Shown here in pieces: positions 38,907 through 48,182 of a DNA stretch of 64,000 nucleotides. The position numbers were made by a program, and so were the translations under genes. The stretch comes from Caballeronia turbans. GTDB taxonomy: Bacteria; Pseudomonadota; Gammaproteobacteria; Burkholderiales; Burkholderiaceae. The notes below the pieces were generated by a model that was not told the DNA's origin, did not search any database, and saw only the letters and a list, made by a program, of their open reading frames with translations. Numbering within the stretch: the stretch's first letter is position 1; the number at the start of each line of letters is the position of its first letter. The DNA lies in assembly GCA_001544655.2 (NCBI GenBank), contig FCOD02000004.1:248001-312000 (forward strand), read 5' to 3'.

Positions 38907-39810
38907 GGCCTTCGACCTCACGCTCCGGCAATTGCGCTACTTCGTGGCCGCCGCACAAACCGGCCAGTTCTCGATGGCGGCGGCGAACGAGCATGTATCG
39001 CAATCGGCGATCACCAATGCGGTGCTCGCGCTCGAGAGCGCGTTGGGCACGAAGCTCTTCGAGCGCCTGCCGCAAGGCGTGGCGCTGACGCCCGATGGTC
39101 AGGACTTTCATAATCACGCGCGCCGCGTGCTCGATGCCGCCCGCGACGCCATGCACATGCCGCCGTTCCGTGCGCACGACATGCGCGGCGTCGCGCGCAT
39201 CGCGGCGTCGTACACGGTGCTCGGGTATTTTTTGCCGGAGTTGCTCGCGCGCTTCCGTGCGACGTATCCGTTCATCGATTTCGATCTGCGCGACATGGAG
39301 CGGCCGCAGATCGAAGAAGCGGTGGCGAATGGCGATGTCGATATCGGCGTCGTGCTGCTATCGAATCTGCAGCGACCGGACCGCTTCGACAGTCAGGTGC
39401 TGATGCGCTCGCGCAGGCAGTTGTGGGTCGCGCCGATGCATCCGCTCGCGCAGCAGCAGGCGGTGTCGCTGAAGGACATCGCCGAGCATCCTTACATTCT
39501 CATCACCGTCGATGAAGGCGAGCAATCGACGATGCGTTATTGGCACAAGAAGCGCCTCGAACCGAATATCGCGTTTCGCACGAGTTCGATGGAGGCGTTG
39601 CGCGGACTGGTGGCACACGGCTTCGGCGTCACCGTGCTGTCGGACATGGTGTTTCGGCCGTGGTCCCTCGAAGGCAAACGTATCGAGGCGCGGCCCGTGA
39701 ACGATGCCATTCCTCATATGGAAGCGGGCATGATCTGGCGCAAGGGCGCGACCTTGAGCGCGCCGTCGACGGCCGTGCAGCAGTTCCTGATACACGCGTG
39801 CGGGGCCTGA
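38905..39810 (+). CDS. LysR-type regulator, divergent from oxidoreductase
   Basis: This 301-residue regulator has an N-terminal HTH (QLRYFVAAAQTGQFSMAAAN, then ALESALGTKLFERLPQG) and a C-terminal effector domain with the two-lobed LysR pattern (VLGYFLPELLARFRATYPF, and GVTVLSDMVFRPWSL). The arrangement opposite the indolepyruvate oxidoreductase gene and the T-N11-A site at its own start point to control of that gene, with an aromatic or branched ketoacid as plausible effector. The stop lies 20 bases before the end of the convergent beta-lactamase gene. Confidence 0.9.
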   Translation: MAFDLTLRQLRYFVAAAQTGQFSMAAANEHVSQSAITNAVLALESALGTKLFERLPQGVALTPDGQDFHNHARRVLDAARDAMHMPPFRAHDMRGVARIAASYTVLGYFLPELLARFRATYPFIDFDLRDMERPQIEEAVANGDVDIGVVLLSNLQRPDRFDSQVLMRSRRQLWVAPMHPLAQQQAVSLKDIAEHPYILITVDEGEQSTMRYWHKKRLEPNIAFRTSSMEALRGLVAHGFGVTVLSDMVFRPWSLEGKRIEARPVNDAIPHMEAGMIWRKGATLSAPSTAVQQFLIHACGA

Positions 39811-39830
39811 CGCACGCGCGATGCGCTCGA

Positions 39831-41000
39831 TTATTGCGCGCCGGCCAGCGACGTGATGATTGCATACGCGGCCTTCACGCGATCCTCGTTCGGTATGTTC
39901 CGGTTCGCCAGCATCACGATGCCGATACGCTCCTTCGGCACGAACGCGATATATGTGCCGAAGCCGTTGGTCGAGCCGGTCTTGTTGATCCATACATCAT
40001 CGCGCGGGGCTTGCGGCGGATCGATCCGCGTGACGGGCGTCGCGTTCAGGATCATCGCCGATGCGTTCCCGTCTAGCAGCGACTGCAATGCGGCCGGATA
40101 CGGATACTGCTCCCAGATAAGATCCTGCGTCATCGGGCCGGCCTGGAAATAGCCCGTGTGCGTCGCATCGACGGCACGCTGAAATGCAGGGTCGATGCGG
40201 ACCATCTTCATGTTGATCTGCAAGAAGCGCGTCATGTCGGCGGCCGTCGATCTCACGCCGTAGGCCTCGGACGACAGCACGCCGCCTTTCATGCGGATCG
40301 GCGTCTCGTCCTTCGCATAGCCTTGCGCATAGTCGCGCTGCTTCGACGCGGGCACGTCGATATAGCTGTGCTTCAGGCCGAGCGCTGGAAACAGGCGCGT
40401 TTGCATCAGCGTATCGAAGTTTTCGTTCATGCTCTTCGCCGCGATCAGCCCGAGCGTGCCGATGCCCGGATTCGCATAGGTGCGGATCGTGCCGGGCGGC
40501 CCGGCGGGACGCCACGTCCTGAAGTACTGCATGAGTTGGGCGTCGTTGTGAACCTCGTCGGGCACTTGCAGCGGCAGACCGCCCGGCGTGTGCGTGCCGA
40601 GATTCAATAGCGTTACCTTGCCGAACGCCGTGCCGTCGAGCGACGGAAGGTGCCTGCTCACCGCATCGTTCAGGGAAAGATCGCCTTCGATCTGCGCATA
40701 GGACGCGAGTGTCGCAGTAAACGTCTTGCTGACCGAGCCGAGTTCGAAAAGCGTATCGTGCGTGACCGGCTGCTTCGTCGCTTTCGACGCGACACCGTAA
40801 TCGAACACATACGGCCTGCCATCCACGACGACGCCCACCGCCATGCCCGCGATGCCATGCAGTGCCATCAGCGGCCTGATCGTTCGATCGACCGTCTGCC
40901 TGATCTTCGCAGTGTCGCGATCGGCGGCGAGCGCGGCGCCGGACATCGCGCCAAAAGAAAATATGGCAGTCGCCAAGAGACTCAGCGCACGAAACTTCAT
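39831..41000 (-). CDS. ampC: Class C beta-lactamase (AmpC-like)
   Basis: This 389-residue periplasmic serine enzyme has a signal peptide (MKFRALSLLATAIFSFGAMS, cleavage near GAALA) and all class C hallmarks: Ser89-Val-Ser-Lys92, Tyr175-Ala-Asn177 and Lys340-Thr-Gly342. The size is the usual one. It hydrolyses cephalosporins and penicillins, although some family members are carboxylesterases or DD-peptidases. The divergent gene encodes an AmpR-like regulator, which is the classical arrangement for an inducible chromosomal enzyme. The ATG at 41000 begins the signal; the longer frame runs over the promoter. Confidence 0.9.
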   Translation of the reverse strand: MKFRALSLLATAIFSFGAMSGAALAADRDTAKIRQTVDRTIRPLMALHGIAGMAVGVVVDGRPYVFDYGVASKATKQPVTHDTLFELGSVSKTFTATLASYAQIEGDLSLNDAVSRHLPSLDGTAFGKVTLLNLGTHTPGGLPLQVPDEVHNDAQLMQYFRTWRPAGPPGTIRTYANPGIGTLGLIAAKSMNENFDTLMQTRLFPALGLKHSYIDVPASKQRDYAQGYAKDETPIRMKGGVLSSEAYGVRSTAADMTRFLQINMKMVRIDPAFQRAVDATHTGYFQAGPMTQDLIWEQYPYPAALQSLLDGNASAMILNATPVTRIDPPQAPRDDVWINKTGSTNGFGTYIAFVPKERIGIVMLANRNIPNEDRVKAAYAIITSLAGAQ

Positions 41001-41044
41001 CGTCTTGATCCTTCGTTCTGGTTTGCATGATTGGAACGAAGCGA

Positions 41045-41079
41045 AATATCCGCTCTTTTTCGTGCTTCGACAATCGAGG
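41045..41079. promoter_or_regulatory. ampC promoter overlapping LysR-type dyad
   Basis: On the minus strand TTGTCG (41073-41068) and GATATT (41050-41045) are separated by 17 bases and face ampC. The -35 overlaps the dyad CTTCG-ACAAT-CGAGG (41065-41079), a LysR-type half-site pair. A GATAAT for the divergent regulator begins at 41078. This overlapping layout matches known ampC-ampR control regions. Confidence 0.45.
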
Positions 41080-41108
41080 ATAATTTGCCGCACGCAATAG
41101 AAAATCTT

Positions 41109-41990
41109 ATGCGACCCATGCGTCCTCATCTTCCCCTGAACGCACTGCGCGCGTTCGAAGCATCCGCGCGGCATCTGAGCTTCACGCGCGCCGCGCAGGA
41201 ACTGAACGTGACGCAGGCGGCCGTCAGCCAGCAAGTGCGCGCGCTCGAGGAACGGCTCGGCACACCGCTCTTCCGACGCCTGCCGCGCGGCCTGAACGTC
41301 ACCGACGAAGGCCGCGCGCTCCTGCCCGTACTGAGCGATGCGTTCGGCCGCATCGAAGCCGTGCTCAAGCAGTTCGAAGGCGGCCATTTTCATGAAGTGC
41401 TGACGGTGGGCGTCGTCGGCACATTCGCGGTCGGCTGGCTGATGCCGCGGCTGAAGGCGTTTCGCGAGACGCATCCGTTCGTCGAATTGCGGCTGCTCAC
41501 GCATAACAATCTCGTCGATCCGGCGTCGGAAGGACTCGACTTCGCGATTCGCTTCGGCACAGGCATCTGGCCGGCGACGTACAACACGCCGCTGCTCGAT
41601 GCGCCGCTCGCCGTGCTATGCGCGCCGGATATCGCGCGCCGCCTCGGCAAGCCGTCCGATCTCGCGAACGAAGTGCTGCTGCGCTCCTATCGCGCCGACG
41701 ACTGGACCGACTGGTTCCACGCCGCCGGCCTCGACGCGTGGACGATGAACGGCCCCGTCTTCGATTCGTCGCGTCTGATGGTGGAAGCCGCGGTGCAAGG
41801 CGCGGGCGTCGCGCTCGCGCCGCCGCGCATGTTCGTGCGCGAGCTGCAGGCCGGGCTGCTCGTGCAGCCGTTCGACATCGAAGTGAAGACCGGCGGCTAC
41901 TGGCTCACGTGGCTCAAGTCGCGAAAGCTGTCGCACGGCATGCGGCTCTTTCTCGACTGGATCCTCGCGCAGGCCGCGCAAGCGCCTTGA
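41109..41990 (+). CDS. ampR: AmpR-like LysR regulator
   Basis: This 293-residue LysR protein has an N-terminus typical of AmpR: LPLNALRAFEASARHLSFTR, then LNVTQAAVSQQVRALEERLG. The C-terminal half has the GcvA/AmpR-type pattern (VGVVGTFAVGWLMPRLKAF). In the AmpR group the effectors are muropeptides released during cell-wall recycling. It is divergent from the AmpC-like gene and should activate it under beta-lactam stress. A second ATG nine bases downstream is an alternative start. The downstream DUF1275 gene is convergent. Confidence 0.85.
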   Translation: MRPMRPHLPLNALRAFEASARHLSFTRAAQELNVTQAAVSQQVRALEERLGTPLFRRLPRGLNVTDEGRALLPVLSDAFGRIEAVLKQFEGGHFHEVLTVGVVGTFAVGWLMPRLKAFRETHPFVELRLLTHNNLVDPASEGLDFAIRFGTGIWPATYNTPLLDAPLAVLCAPDIARRLGKPSDLANEVLLRSYRADDWTDWFHAAGLDAWTMNGPVFDSSRLMVEAAVQGAGVALAPPRMFVRELQAGLLVQPFDIEVKTGGYWLTWLKSRKLSHGMRLFLDWILAQAAQAP

Positions 41991-42006
41991 TGGATTTCAT
42001 GGCGCC

Positions 42007-42768
42007 TCAACGCCGCGCGCGACGCCTGCCCGCAGCCCAGTCGTCCGCAAGCGGCACTGACGAGAACAGCAAGAGCAACGCGGCGAGCGGCACGGTCGTG
42101 GCAAAGCCGAGATGCGCGAAGCCGATCGCGCCCGCGAAGCCGCCGAGAATGAACATCGCGAAGAGCGAGCTCAGCAGCACGAGGCGCGCGTGATTCGCGC
42201 GCACATAGCTGGCATCGTGCCGCGCAATGCCGCGGTTCCAGTACAGACTCTTGCCGATTTCTATACCGATGTCGGTGACGAGACCGGTCACGTGCGTCGT
42301 CCGGATCTCGGCCTTCGAGATCTTTGTGATCATTGCATTTTGCAGGCCCATCACGAAACACAGCAGCGCGACGGTCAACGGCACGTCCCACACGCGATGC
42401 GTCTCGAGATTCGCGCCAAGAATGCCGAAAACGAGCAGGAGCGCGGCTTCGAGCAGAAGCGGCAAGGCGAACACGCTGTGCGCGCGCCGCTGTCGTCCCC
42501 AGCTGATCAGCACCGCCGAGGTCGCGGCGCCGCAGAGAAACGCGCCGACTGCGCCGATCGCTGAAAACACGAACGCCACCTGGCCGAGCACGAGGTTATC
42601 GGCGATCGAAGACACGAGCCCCGACATGTGCGACGTGTATTGCCCCACCGCGAGAAAGCCGCCCGCGTTCGCCGCACCCGCGACGAATGCGAGCGCGCAG
42701 CCCAGGCGCCGGTTGGCGGAATCGGTGCGGCTGGGCGAAGTCAGGCCCCGGAGGTAGGCGATCGGCAT
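42007..42768 (-). CDS. DUF1275 (YoaK) family membrane protein
   Basis: This 253-residue integral membrane protein of the DUF1275/YoaK family has six or seven predicted helices. Family motifs include FVAGAANAGGFLAVGQYTSHMSG, FVMGLQNAMITKIS and TTHVTGLVTDIG. The function of the family is unknown; a small-molecule transport role is often guessed. The ATG at 42768 gives the usual start MPIAYLRG. The gene is divergent from the MarR gene, and the intervening 142 bp have AT-rich operator-like dyads. Confidence 0.85.
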   Translation of the reverse strand: MPIAYLRGLTSPSRTDSANRRLGCALAFVAGAANAGGFLAVGQYTSHMSGLVSSIADNLVLGQVAFVFSAIGAVGAFLCGAATSAVLISWGRQRRAHSVFALPLLLEAALLLVFGILGANLETHRVWDVPLTVALLCFVMGLQNAMITKISKAEIRTTHVTGLVTDIGIEIGKSLYWNRGIARHDASYVRANHARLVLLSSLFAMFILGGFAGAIGFAHLGFATTVPLAALLLLFSSVPLADDWAAGRRRARR

Positions 42769-42869
42769 GGCGGCGCGGGCATAAGAACTGAGTGGAAAAG
42801 ATAGCACGACAATTTGCGTGCCCGACCATCCTTTCACCGAACGCGAAGTGAAAAAAAATCATAAGTCGA

Positions 42870-42902
42870 TAGCATGCTAACGAATAGAGTTCTCGTTATA
42901 AT
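42870..42902 (+). promoter_or_regulatory. MarR promoter with dyad operator; possible leaderless transcript
   Basis: TAACGA-N9-TCGTTA (42878-42898) is a perfect dyad that overlaps the -10 box TATAAT (42897-42902). A second perfect palindrome, TAGCATGCTA, spans 42870-42879. The -10 ends only eight bases before the MarR ATG (42911), so the transcript would start at or next to the start codon, that is leaderless. Autorepression by the MarR protein is the natural reading. Confidence 0.55.
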
Positions 42903-42910
42903 CCGGCCGC

Positions 42911-43420
42911 ATGACCCATCTCGACATCCTGCGCCGCTCCGTGAGCAGCACGCTCGTGCTTGCCGCGCGACGCTGGCGCCGCACGAGTCACGGCGTGCTC
43001 GCCTCGTACGGCGTGTCGGAAGCATGCGCGGTGCCGCTGCTCACGGCCAATCGGCTCGGCGAGGCGGTGCGTCAGGTGACGCTCGCGGAGCATGTCGGCA
43101 TCGAAGGGCCATCGCTCGTGCGGCTGCTCGATCAGCTTTGCGCGGCAGGCCTCGTGCGACGCGACGAAGACCCGGAAGACAAGCGCGCGAAAACCATCAC
43201 GCTCACCGATGAAGGCCGCGCGGTCACCGCGCGCATGGAAGAGCGCCTCGTGACGCTGCGCGCGCGGCTGCTGAAGGGCGTGAGCCGCGAGGATCTCGAA
43301 ACCACGCTGCGCGTGCTCAATGCGTTCAGCGCATCGCCGGATGCAAAACTGCTCGCCGCGCTGGAAGCGCTCGACGACGCCGCAAAGCCCGTCCGCCCAG
43401 CCGGCAGGCGCGGAGCATAG
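42911..43420 (+). CDS. MarR-family repressor of efflux operon
   Basis: This 169-residue winged-helix protein has the MarR pattern VTLAEHVGIEGPSLVRLLDQL followed by the wing RRDEDPEDKRAKTITLTDEG. Such repressors release DNA on binding phenolic acids or drugs. It begins the block FUSC–DUF1656–HlyD–NodT, with the FUSC start four bases past its stop, so it is cotranscribed with and likely controls the pump. No Shine-Dalgarno site is seen; the promoter -10 is almost at the ATG. Confidence 0.9.
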   Translation: MTHLDILRRSVSSTLVLAARRWRRTSHGVLASYGVSEACAVPLLTANRLGEAVRQVTLAEHVGIEGPSLVRLLDQLCAAGLVRRDEDPEDKRAKTITLTDEGRAVTARMEERLVTLRARLLKGVSREDLETTLRVLNAFSASPDAKLLAALEALDDAAKPVRPAGRRGA

Positions 43421-43424
43421 CGCC

Positions 43425-45527
43425 ATGTCCTTTCCTTCCGCGCGCGAGTGGCTCTTTTCCGCCAAGACCTTCGCCGCCGCGATGATCGCGCTTTACATCG
43501 GCCTCGCGCTCGAACTGCCGCGTCCGTACTGGGCGATGGCGACCGTCTATATCGTGTCGAATCCGTTCGTCGGCGCGACGCGCTCGAAGGCGCTCTATCG
43601 CGCGCTCGGCACGATGATCGGCGCGGCGGGCGCGGTGCTGATCGTGCCGCCTTTCGTCGAGTCGCCGTTTCTCTTCAGTGTGATCGTCGCGTTATGGACG
43701 GGCACGCTGCTCTATCTCTCCATGTTCGACCGCAGCGCGCGCAGCTATGTCTTTCTGCTCGCGGGCTATACGCTGCCGTTGATCGCCCTGCCCGCCGTCA
43801 CCAACCCGATCACGGTCTTCGATCTCGCGATCACGCGCACCGAGGAGATTCTGCTCGGCATCGTGGTGGCGAGCATCGTCGGCAGCGCGGTGCTTCCTAG
43901 CCGGCTCGCGCCGACGCTCATCGAACGAACGGACGCATGGTTTCGCGATGCCGCGTTCTATGCGTGCGAGACGCTCTCGGGACATATCGCGGGGGCATCG
44001 ATTTCAGCGGCACGCCAGCGGCTCGCGGCAACGGTCAACGGCCTCGAATTCCTGCTGAGCCAGCTGACTTACGATCACACGCGGCCCGATATCATCCGAC
44101 GCGCGCGCGCGTTGCAGGGCCGCATGCAAATCTTCCTGCCGCTGATTTCGTCGATGGCCGATCCGCTCATCGAACTGATCGACAAGCACGGCGCGCATCC
44201 TCGAGGTCTTGAACAACTGTTGAAGGACGTGGCCGCATGGGTCGGCTCGCCGATGCCGCGCGCGGAGCAGGATGTGGAAGACGAGCGCGAGCCCGATGCG
44301 CTGCGCGAACGCATCCAGGCGATGCGTCCCTCCGTCGAAGCGCTGGCGAGCGCCGACGGCGCACTGCTGTCGAATGCGCTGTGGCGTCTCGGTCAGGTCG
44401 TCGATGTATGGCAGGACATTCGCGCGCTGCGTGCGGCGATTCTCAACGAGACGAGCGAATGGCGTCCGCACTTCCGTCACTGGCGGCTCGGCGGCACGGC
44501 GCGCTTCTTCGATCGCGGCATGATGCTCTTTTCGACGGGCGTCGCGGTCAGCGCGATCATCGTCGCGTGCGCACTCTGGATCGAATCGGGCTGGAACGAT
44601 GGCGCTGGCGCCGTGACGCTCGCCGCCGTCGCGTGCTGCTTCTTCGCCGCGCTCGACGAGCCCGCGCCGCAAGTGTTCACCTTCTTTCTCGCGACCTGCA
44701 TGAGCGTCGTGTTGGCCGGCCTCTATGTGTTCGCCGTGCTGCCCCACGTGCACGACTTCCCGATGCTCGTGCTGATCTTCTCCGTGCCCTTTCTCATCAT
44801 CGGCACGCTCATTCCGCGGCCGCGCTTCACGCTCGTGACGATGCTCACGGCCGTAAACACCGCGACGTTTATCAGCATTCAGAGCGCCTACGAAGCGGAC
44901 TTCTTCGTGTTCATCAACAGCAATCTCGCGGGCGTCGCGGGCCTGCTCTTCGCGTTCATCTGGACGCGCATGACGCGGCCCTTCGGCGCGGAACTCGCTG
45001 CCGCGCGGCTCACGCGTTCGGCCTGGGCGGATATCGTGTTGAGCGCGTCGGCAGCGGAAGTCATTCAGGACCAGCGCGAACTCTATGCACGCATGCTCGA
45101 CAGGCTGATGCAACTCTTGCCGCGTCATGCCGCAACGGACTCGCATCGTCACCCATCGATCGAAAGCTTTCGCGATTTCCGCGTCGCGTTGAATGCGCTC
45201 GATCTGCGCCGCACGCGCCGCAAGCTGCCGATCGAATTGCAGACCTCGGTCGATACCGTGCTCGATGCATTGCGTCATTACTTCGAACTCTGCATCGCGC
45301 GCCGCACGCGTCAGCCGGTGCCTGTCGAACTCATTCGCAGCATCGATGCGACGAGCGCGCAGGTCACATCCCGCGCGATCACGCAGTCGCAAGACGTGGT
45401 CGCGGAGAAATGGCTGCGGGACACGCTGCACGCGCTCGTCGGCATGCGCCTGTCGCTGCATCCACCCGCGACGCAGACGCAGCCCGGCATCGCGAACGGC
45501 GCGCCGCCGCGCGAGGAGCCGGCATGA
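43425..45527 (+). CDS. FUSC-family efflux membrane protein (AaeB-like)
   Basis: This 700-residue inner-membrane protein of the FUSC/AaeB (fusaric acid resistance, aromatic acid exporter) family has two blocks of membrane helices, about residues 10-170 and 370-520, each followed by a cytosolic helical domain. Family-like segments are FAAAMIALYIGLALELPRP and VIVALWTGTLLYLSMFDRSA. It is the transport engine for aromatic carboxylic acids, working with the DUF1656, HlyD and outer-membrane parts that follow. It is presumed proton-driven. The ATG at 43425 is four bases past the MarR stop. Confidence 0.9.
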   Translation: MSFPSAREWLFSAKTFAAAMIALYIGLALELPRPYWAMATVYIVSNPFVGATRSKALYRALGTMIGAAGAVLIVPPFVESPFLFSVIVALWTGTLLYLSMFDRSARSYVFLLAGYTLPLIALPAVTNPITVFDLAITRTEEILLGIVVASIVGSAVLPSRLAPTLIERTDAWFRDAAFYACETLSGHIAGASISAARQRLAATVNGLEFLLSQLTYDHTRPDIIRRARALQGRMQIFLPLISSMADPLIELIDKHGAHPRGLEQLLKDVAAWVGSPMPRAEQDVEDEREPDALRERIQAMRPSVEALASADGALLSNALWRLGQVVDVWQDIRALRAAILNETSEWRPHFRHWRLGGTARFFDRGMMLFSTGVAVSAIIVACALWIESGWNDGAGAVTLAAVACCFFAALDEPAPQVFTFFLATCMSVVLAGLYVFAVLPHVHDFPMLVLIFSVPFLIIGTLIPRPRFTLVTMLTAVNTATFISIQSAYEADFFVFINSNLAGVAGLLFAFIWTRMTRPFGAELAAARLTRSAWADIVLSASAAEVIQDQRELYARMLDRLMQLLPRHAATDSHRHPSIESFRDFRVALNALDLRRTRRKLPIELQTSVDTVLDALRHYFELCIARRTRQPVPVELIRSIDATSAQVTSRAITQSQDVVAEKWLRDTLHALVGMRLSLHPPATQTQPGIANGAPPREEPA

Positions 45528-45561
45528 TCTTTAAATTTGCTCTTTCATCGGAACGCCACAC

Positions 45562-45771
45562 ATGATCGGCGAAATCGACATTCTCGGCGTGTTCGTGCCT
45601 GCGGTGCTCGTGCTGATGTTCATCGCCTATCTCTTGAATCTCGCGATCCGCACCGTGCTCGCGCGCGTCGGCTTCTATCGCTTCGTGTGGCACCGTTCCA
45701 TTTTCGATCTCGGCATCTATGTTCTGGTGCTGGGCGTTGTCGTCATCGTTTCGCAGCGGCTCATCTCGTGA
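45562..45771 (+). CDS. DUF1656 small membrane protein (AaeX-like)
   Basis: This 69-residue protein has two transmembrane helices (about 7-28 and 46-67) and begins MIGEIDILGVFVPAVLVLM, the DUF1656/AaeX pattern. It always accompanies FUSC and HlyD partners in such pumps, though its own role is unclear. The stop overlaps the GTG start of the adaptor gene (GTGA). Confidence 0.9.
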   Translation: MIGEIDILGVFVPAVLVLMFIAYLLNLAIRTVLARVGFYRFVWHRSIFDLGIYVLVLGVVVIVSQRLIS

Positions 45772-46733
45772 AAAAAACCTGGTTCTCCCTCGGGCAGATT
45801 CTGCTTACGCTCATCGTCGTCGCGATTGCGTGCGTCGTGTTATGGAAGCTCGTCGATTACTACATGTTCGCGCCGTGGACGCGCGACGGTCACGTGCGCG
45901 CCGACGTGATCCAGGTCGCGCCCGACGTGTCCGGCCTCATCACCGACGTGAAGGTAATCGACAATCAGCAGGTCAGAAAGGGCGATGTCCTCTTCGTGAT
46001 CGATCAGGCGCGCTACACGCTCGCGCTGCGCAATGCGCAGGCTACCGCGCAGCAACGCCGCGCGACGCTCGATCAGGCGCGGCGCGAAGATGCGCGCAAT
46101 CGCGCGCTCGGCAATCTCGTCGCGCGTGAAGTCGTCGAGGAAACGCATTCGCGCGTCGAGCAGGCGACCGCCGCGCTCGCCGATGCCGAAGTCGCCATCG
46201 ACACGGCGCGTCTCAATCTGCAACGCACCGAGATTCTCAGTCCCGTCGACGGTTATCTCAACGATCGCGCGCCGCGCGTCGGCGAATTCGTGTCGGCGGG
46301 ACGCGCGGTACTCTCGGTCGTCGACATGCATTCGTTCCGCGTCGATGGCTACTTCGAGGAAACGAAGCTCGGCGGCATCGATATCGGCCAGCCTGTCGAT
46401 ATCAAGGTGATGGGCGAGCCGGGCCTCCTGCGCGGACATGTGCAGAGCATCGTCGCGGCAATCGAGGATCGCGACCGTCAGCAAAGCTCGAGTCTTCTGC
46501 CGAACGTGAATCCTGCCTTTAGCTGGGTGCGTCTCGCGCAGCGCATTCCGGTGCGTGTGACGCTCGATGAGATTCCGGCGGACTTTCGCATGATCGCGGG
46601 CCGCACCGCGACGGTCTCGGTGCGCGGCATCGGTCCGAAGATCGGCAAGCGCGCGGCGTCGGAGACCTCGCCGGCTTCTGCGCCTGCGCCGACTTCGAGC
46701 GTGTCGGCCCCCGCGTCGGGCGCATCGCAATGA
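45768..46733 (+). CDS. HlyD-type adaptor of FUSC pump (AaeA-like)
   Basis: This 321-residue membrane-fusion protein has one N-terminal helix (about 8-28), then YYMFAPWTRDGHVRADVIQV, a coiled hairpin (about 85-155) and the lipoyl half TEILSPVDGYLNDRAPRVGE. It joins the FUSC pump to the outer-membrane channel. The GTG at 45768 overlaps the DUF1656 stop and is the only start that gives the normal N-terminus; the longer upstream frame reads through DUF1656 in another frame. The C-terminus is a Pro/Ala/Ser-rich tail. Confidence 0.9.
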   Translation: MKKTWFSLGQILLTLIVVAIACVVLWKLVDYYMFAPWTRDGHVRADVIQVAPDVSGLITDVKVIDNQQVRKGDVLFVIDQARYTLALRNAQATAQQRRATLDQARREDARNRALGNLVAREVVEETHSRVEQATAALADAEVAIDTARLNLQRTEILSPVDGYLNDRAPRVGEFVSAGRAVLSVVDMHSFRVDGYFEETKLGGIDIGQPVDIKVMGEPGLLRGHVQSIVAAIEDRDRQQSSSLLPNVNPAFSWVRLAQRIPVRVTLDEIPADFRMIAGRTATVSVRGIGPKIGKRAASETSPASAPAPTSSVSAPASGASQ

Positions 46734-48175
46734 AAGCGGTCGCCATCGCTGTTTCGTCTGCCATCGCGCTCTTCGGCTGCACCACGGTCGGCCCGAACTA
46801 CACGCTGCCCGATCACGCGGCGATCAAAGCGCCCTACGCGAACGCGGCCATCGACGGCGCGGATCGCGCGCCCGTCACGCAAGGCGAAGTGCCCGCCAAA
46901 TGGTGGCGCCTCTATGACGATCCCGTCGTCGATCAACTCGTGGCCGCGGCGCTCGCGTCGAACACCGACCTGCGCGTGGCCGCCGCGAATCTCGCACGCT
47001 CGCGCGCCGAAGTCGAATTTGCGAACCGGCAAGGCGGATTCTCGGGCAAGACATCGGCGGCGTTTCAGCGCGCGCAGGAATCGGCGGAGCAATATCTGTT
47101 GACGGAGAAGATTCCTGTCGTCAATGAAGGCGCGCTCGATCTTTCCATTTCATATGAGATCGATCTCTTCGGCAAGCTGAAGCGCGGCGTCGAAGCGGCG
47201 AATGCCGACGATGAAGCCGTCGAAGCCGCGCAGGACCTCGCGCGCATCACGGTCGTCGCGGATGTCGTGCGCGCGTATGTCGAAGCGTGCTCGGCGGGCG
47301 AAGAGCTGGAGATCGCACAGAAGTCGCTCGATTTGCAGAAGCAGCGCGTGAAGCTCACGCAACGTCTGCGCGACGCGGGCCGCGGCAATCAGTCGGAAGT
47401 CACGCGCGGGCAGACTCAGGCCGATACGCTCGCCGCCGACATTCCGCGCTTCATCGCGCGCCGCCGTGTCGCGCAGTATCGGCTTGCGATGCTGCTTGCG
47501 CGCGCGCCTTCGGACTTGCCCCGAGCCGCCCTCGCCTGCAAGCGGCTGCCGAAGCTGCGCGCGCCGATTCCTGTCGGCGATGGCGCAGCGCTCCTCAGAC
47601 GCCGCCCCGACGTGCGTCAGGCGGAGCGGCAGCTCGCGTCATCGACGGCGCGCATCGGTGTGGCCACCGCCGCGTTGTATCCGTCGGTGAGCCTTGGTGC
47701 GTCGGTCGGGTCGGTGGGTGTCGTGGAAGATCTTTTCGGCGCGAACACGAACCGCTGGGCGTTCGGGCCGCTCATCAGCTGGAGCTTTCCGATCAACGGT
47801 CAACGCGCGCGCGTGCATCAGGCCGAAGCGGCGACGGGCGGCGCGCTTGCACAGTTCGACGGCGTCGTGCTGAAGGCGCTGCAGGAGACGCAGAGCAGCC
47901 TCGCCACATACGCATCCGATACCACGCGCGCCGATGCATTGCGCACCGCGTATAAATCGGCGATCGAATCGGCCGATGAAACGAACCGGCTGTATCGCGC
48001 GGGCCGCGAGTCGTTCCTCAACGACCTCGACGCGACGCGTACATTGACCGGCGTCGCGGCGCAGGTCGCGGCCGCCGAAGGCCAGGTCGCGATCGATCAG
48101 GTGAACCTCTTCCGCGCGCTCGGCGGCGGCTGGGAAACCGACGAAGCAGTCGCGAAGAACTCGAAGCAAAAATGA
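46730..48175 (+). CDS. NodT-family outer-membrane efflux lipoprotein
   Basis: This 481-residue outer-membrane factor has a lipoprotein signal with lipobox LFGC (Cys17), then TTVGPNYTLPD, and two OEP repeats with the long helices that form the TolC-like tunnel. The region AALYPSVSLGASVGSVGVVE is typical of the second half. It overlaps the adaptor stop by four bases. It completes a tripartite pump with the FUSC, DUF1656 and HlyD proteins, which would send aromatic acids to the medium. Confidence 0.9.
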   Translation: MKAVAIAVSSAIALFGCTTVGPNYTLPDHAAIKAPYANAAIDGADRAPVTQGEVPAKWWRLYDDPVVDQLVAAALASNTDLRVAAANLARSRAEVEFANRQGGFSGKTSAAFQRAQESAEQYLLTEKIPVVNEGALDLSISYEIDLFGKLKRGVEAANADDEAVEAAQDLARITVVADVVRAYVEACSAGEELEIAQKSLDLQKQRVKLTQRLRDAGRGNQSEVTRGQTQADTLAADIPRFIARRRVAQYRLAMLLARAPSDLPRAALACKRLPKLRAPIPVGDGAALLRRRPDVRQAERQLASSTARIGVATAALYPSVSLGASVGSVGVVEDLFGANTNRWAFGPLISWSFPINGQRARVHQAEAATGGALAQFDGVVLKALQETQSSLATYASDTTRADALRTAYKSAIESADETNRLYRAGRESFLNDLDATRTLTGVAAQVAAAEGQVAIDQVNLFRALGGGWETDEAVAKNSKQK

Positions 48176-48182
48176 GGCGATC

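Noticed and set aside
43425-46733. Capsule or type VI secretion genes
   Set aside because: The membrane proteins fit FUSC, DUF1656 and HlyD families completely, so no secretion-system call is needed.
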